Below, one piece after another: positions 41,859-41,863 of a DNA stretch of 41,863 nt. The position numbers and the translations under genes were made by a program. The notes under the pieces are model-generated. The model did no database searches, was not told the DNA's origin, and saw nothing but the letters and a program-made list of their open reading frames with translations. This DNA comes from Candidatus Stackebrandtia excrementipullorum (GTDB taxonomy: Bacteria; Actinomycetota; Actinomycetes; Mycobacteriales; Micromonosporaceae): positions 1-41,863 of the forward strand of contig DXGR01000140.1 in assembly GCA_019113825.1 (NCBI GenBank), in the 5' to 3' direction. Each line of letters begins with the position of its first letter. Position 1 is the first letter of the stretch.

Positions 41859-41863
41859 GGTGC

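Overview
The window comes from a high-GC actinomycete. The evidence is the GTG/TTG-rich starts, L32, L28 and RsmD of actinobacterial type, an HU protein with a lysine-rich tail, a SepIVA homologue, CofC (coenzyme F420), a tricorn protease and an IclR regulator divergent from leuCD beside tRNA-Gln. The gene order matches, in pieces, the conserved housekeeping block known from Streptomyces and Mycobacterium (ffh-ftsY-smc-mutM-rnc-rpmF; coaD-rsmD-recG; rpmB-thiL; ddlA-gpsA-cofC-mutT1-hupB-leuD-leuC-ndgR). A moderately lower GC than Streptomyces, acidic extracellular proteins and decayed regulators would fit a Glycomyces-like lineage such as Haloglycomyces or Stackebrandtia, but that assignment is an inference.

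Layout. 1-3412 (minus strand): the first codons of a DmpA-type peptidase cut by the edge, an amidohydrolase, and ffh. 3413-6125 is an accessory stretch with a frameshifted MarR regulator, a LysE/RhtB exporter and an APH-fold kinase; it lies where relatives usually carry amtB-glnK-glnD. 6141-11012 holds ftsY and smc. 11158-14119 holds a small coiled-coil protein, a secreted CAP-domain protein, an orphan LuxR-type regulator and mutM, the last three on the plus strand. 14120-21242 is a long minus-strand run: DAK/FakA-like protein, recG, rsmD, coaD, sepIVA, DUF177, rpmF, rnc. 21311-23985 holds two tandem paralogous membrane proteins with proline/glutamine-rich cytoplasmic N-termini.

24221-27268 holds rpmB, thiL, a small Lrp/AsnC-type sensor domain, a DUF3515 protein and a decayed PadR regulator. 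27289-30193 (minus) holds ddlA, gpsA and plsC. 30323-33619 (plus) holds a small membrane protein, cofC, a cold-shock-like protein, a Nudix/phosphatase fusion and a complete mraY outside any division/cell-wall cluster. 33987-36741 (minus) holds hupB, leuD and leuC; then ndgR, tRNA-Gln(CUG) and a tricorn protease on the plus strand. The right end is almost gene-free, with a long hairpin and a 40-residue reading frame.

The genes serve protein targeting (Ffh, FtsY), chromosome handling (SMC, HupB, RecG), DNA and nucleotide-pool sanitation (MutM, MutT1), RNA and ribosome maturation (RNase III, RsmD, L32, L28), envelope synthesis (Ddl, MraY, PlsC, GpsA, SepIVA), cofactors (CoaD, ThiL, CofC) and leucine synthesis (LeuCD). 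I see no phage, IS element, CRISPR array or biosynthetic gene cluster. The items most worth a second look are the stand-alone mraY, the tandem membrane paralogs, the 16-bp palindrome and 17-bp duplication around the DUF177 gene, and the two broken regulator genes.
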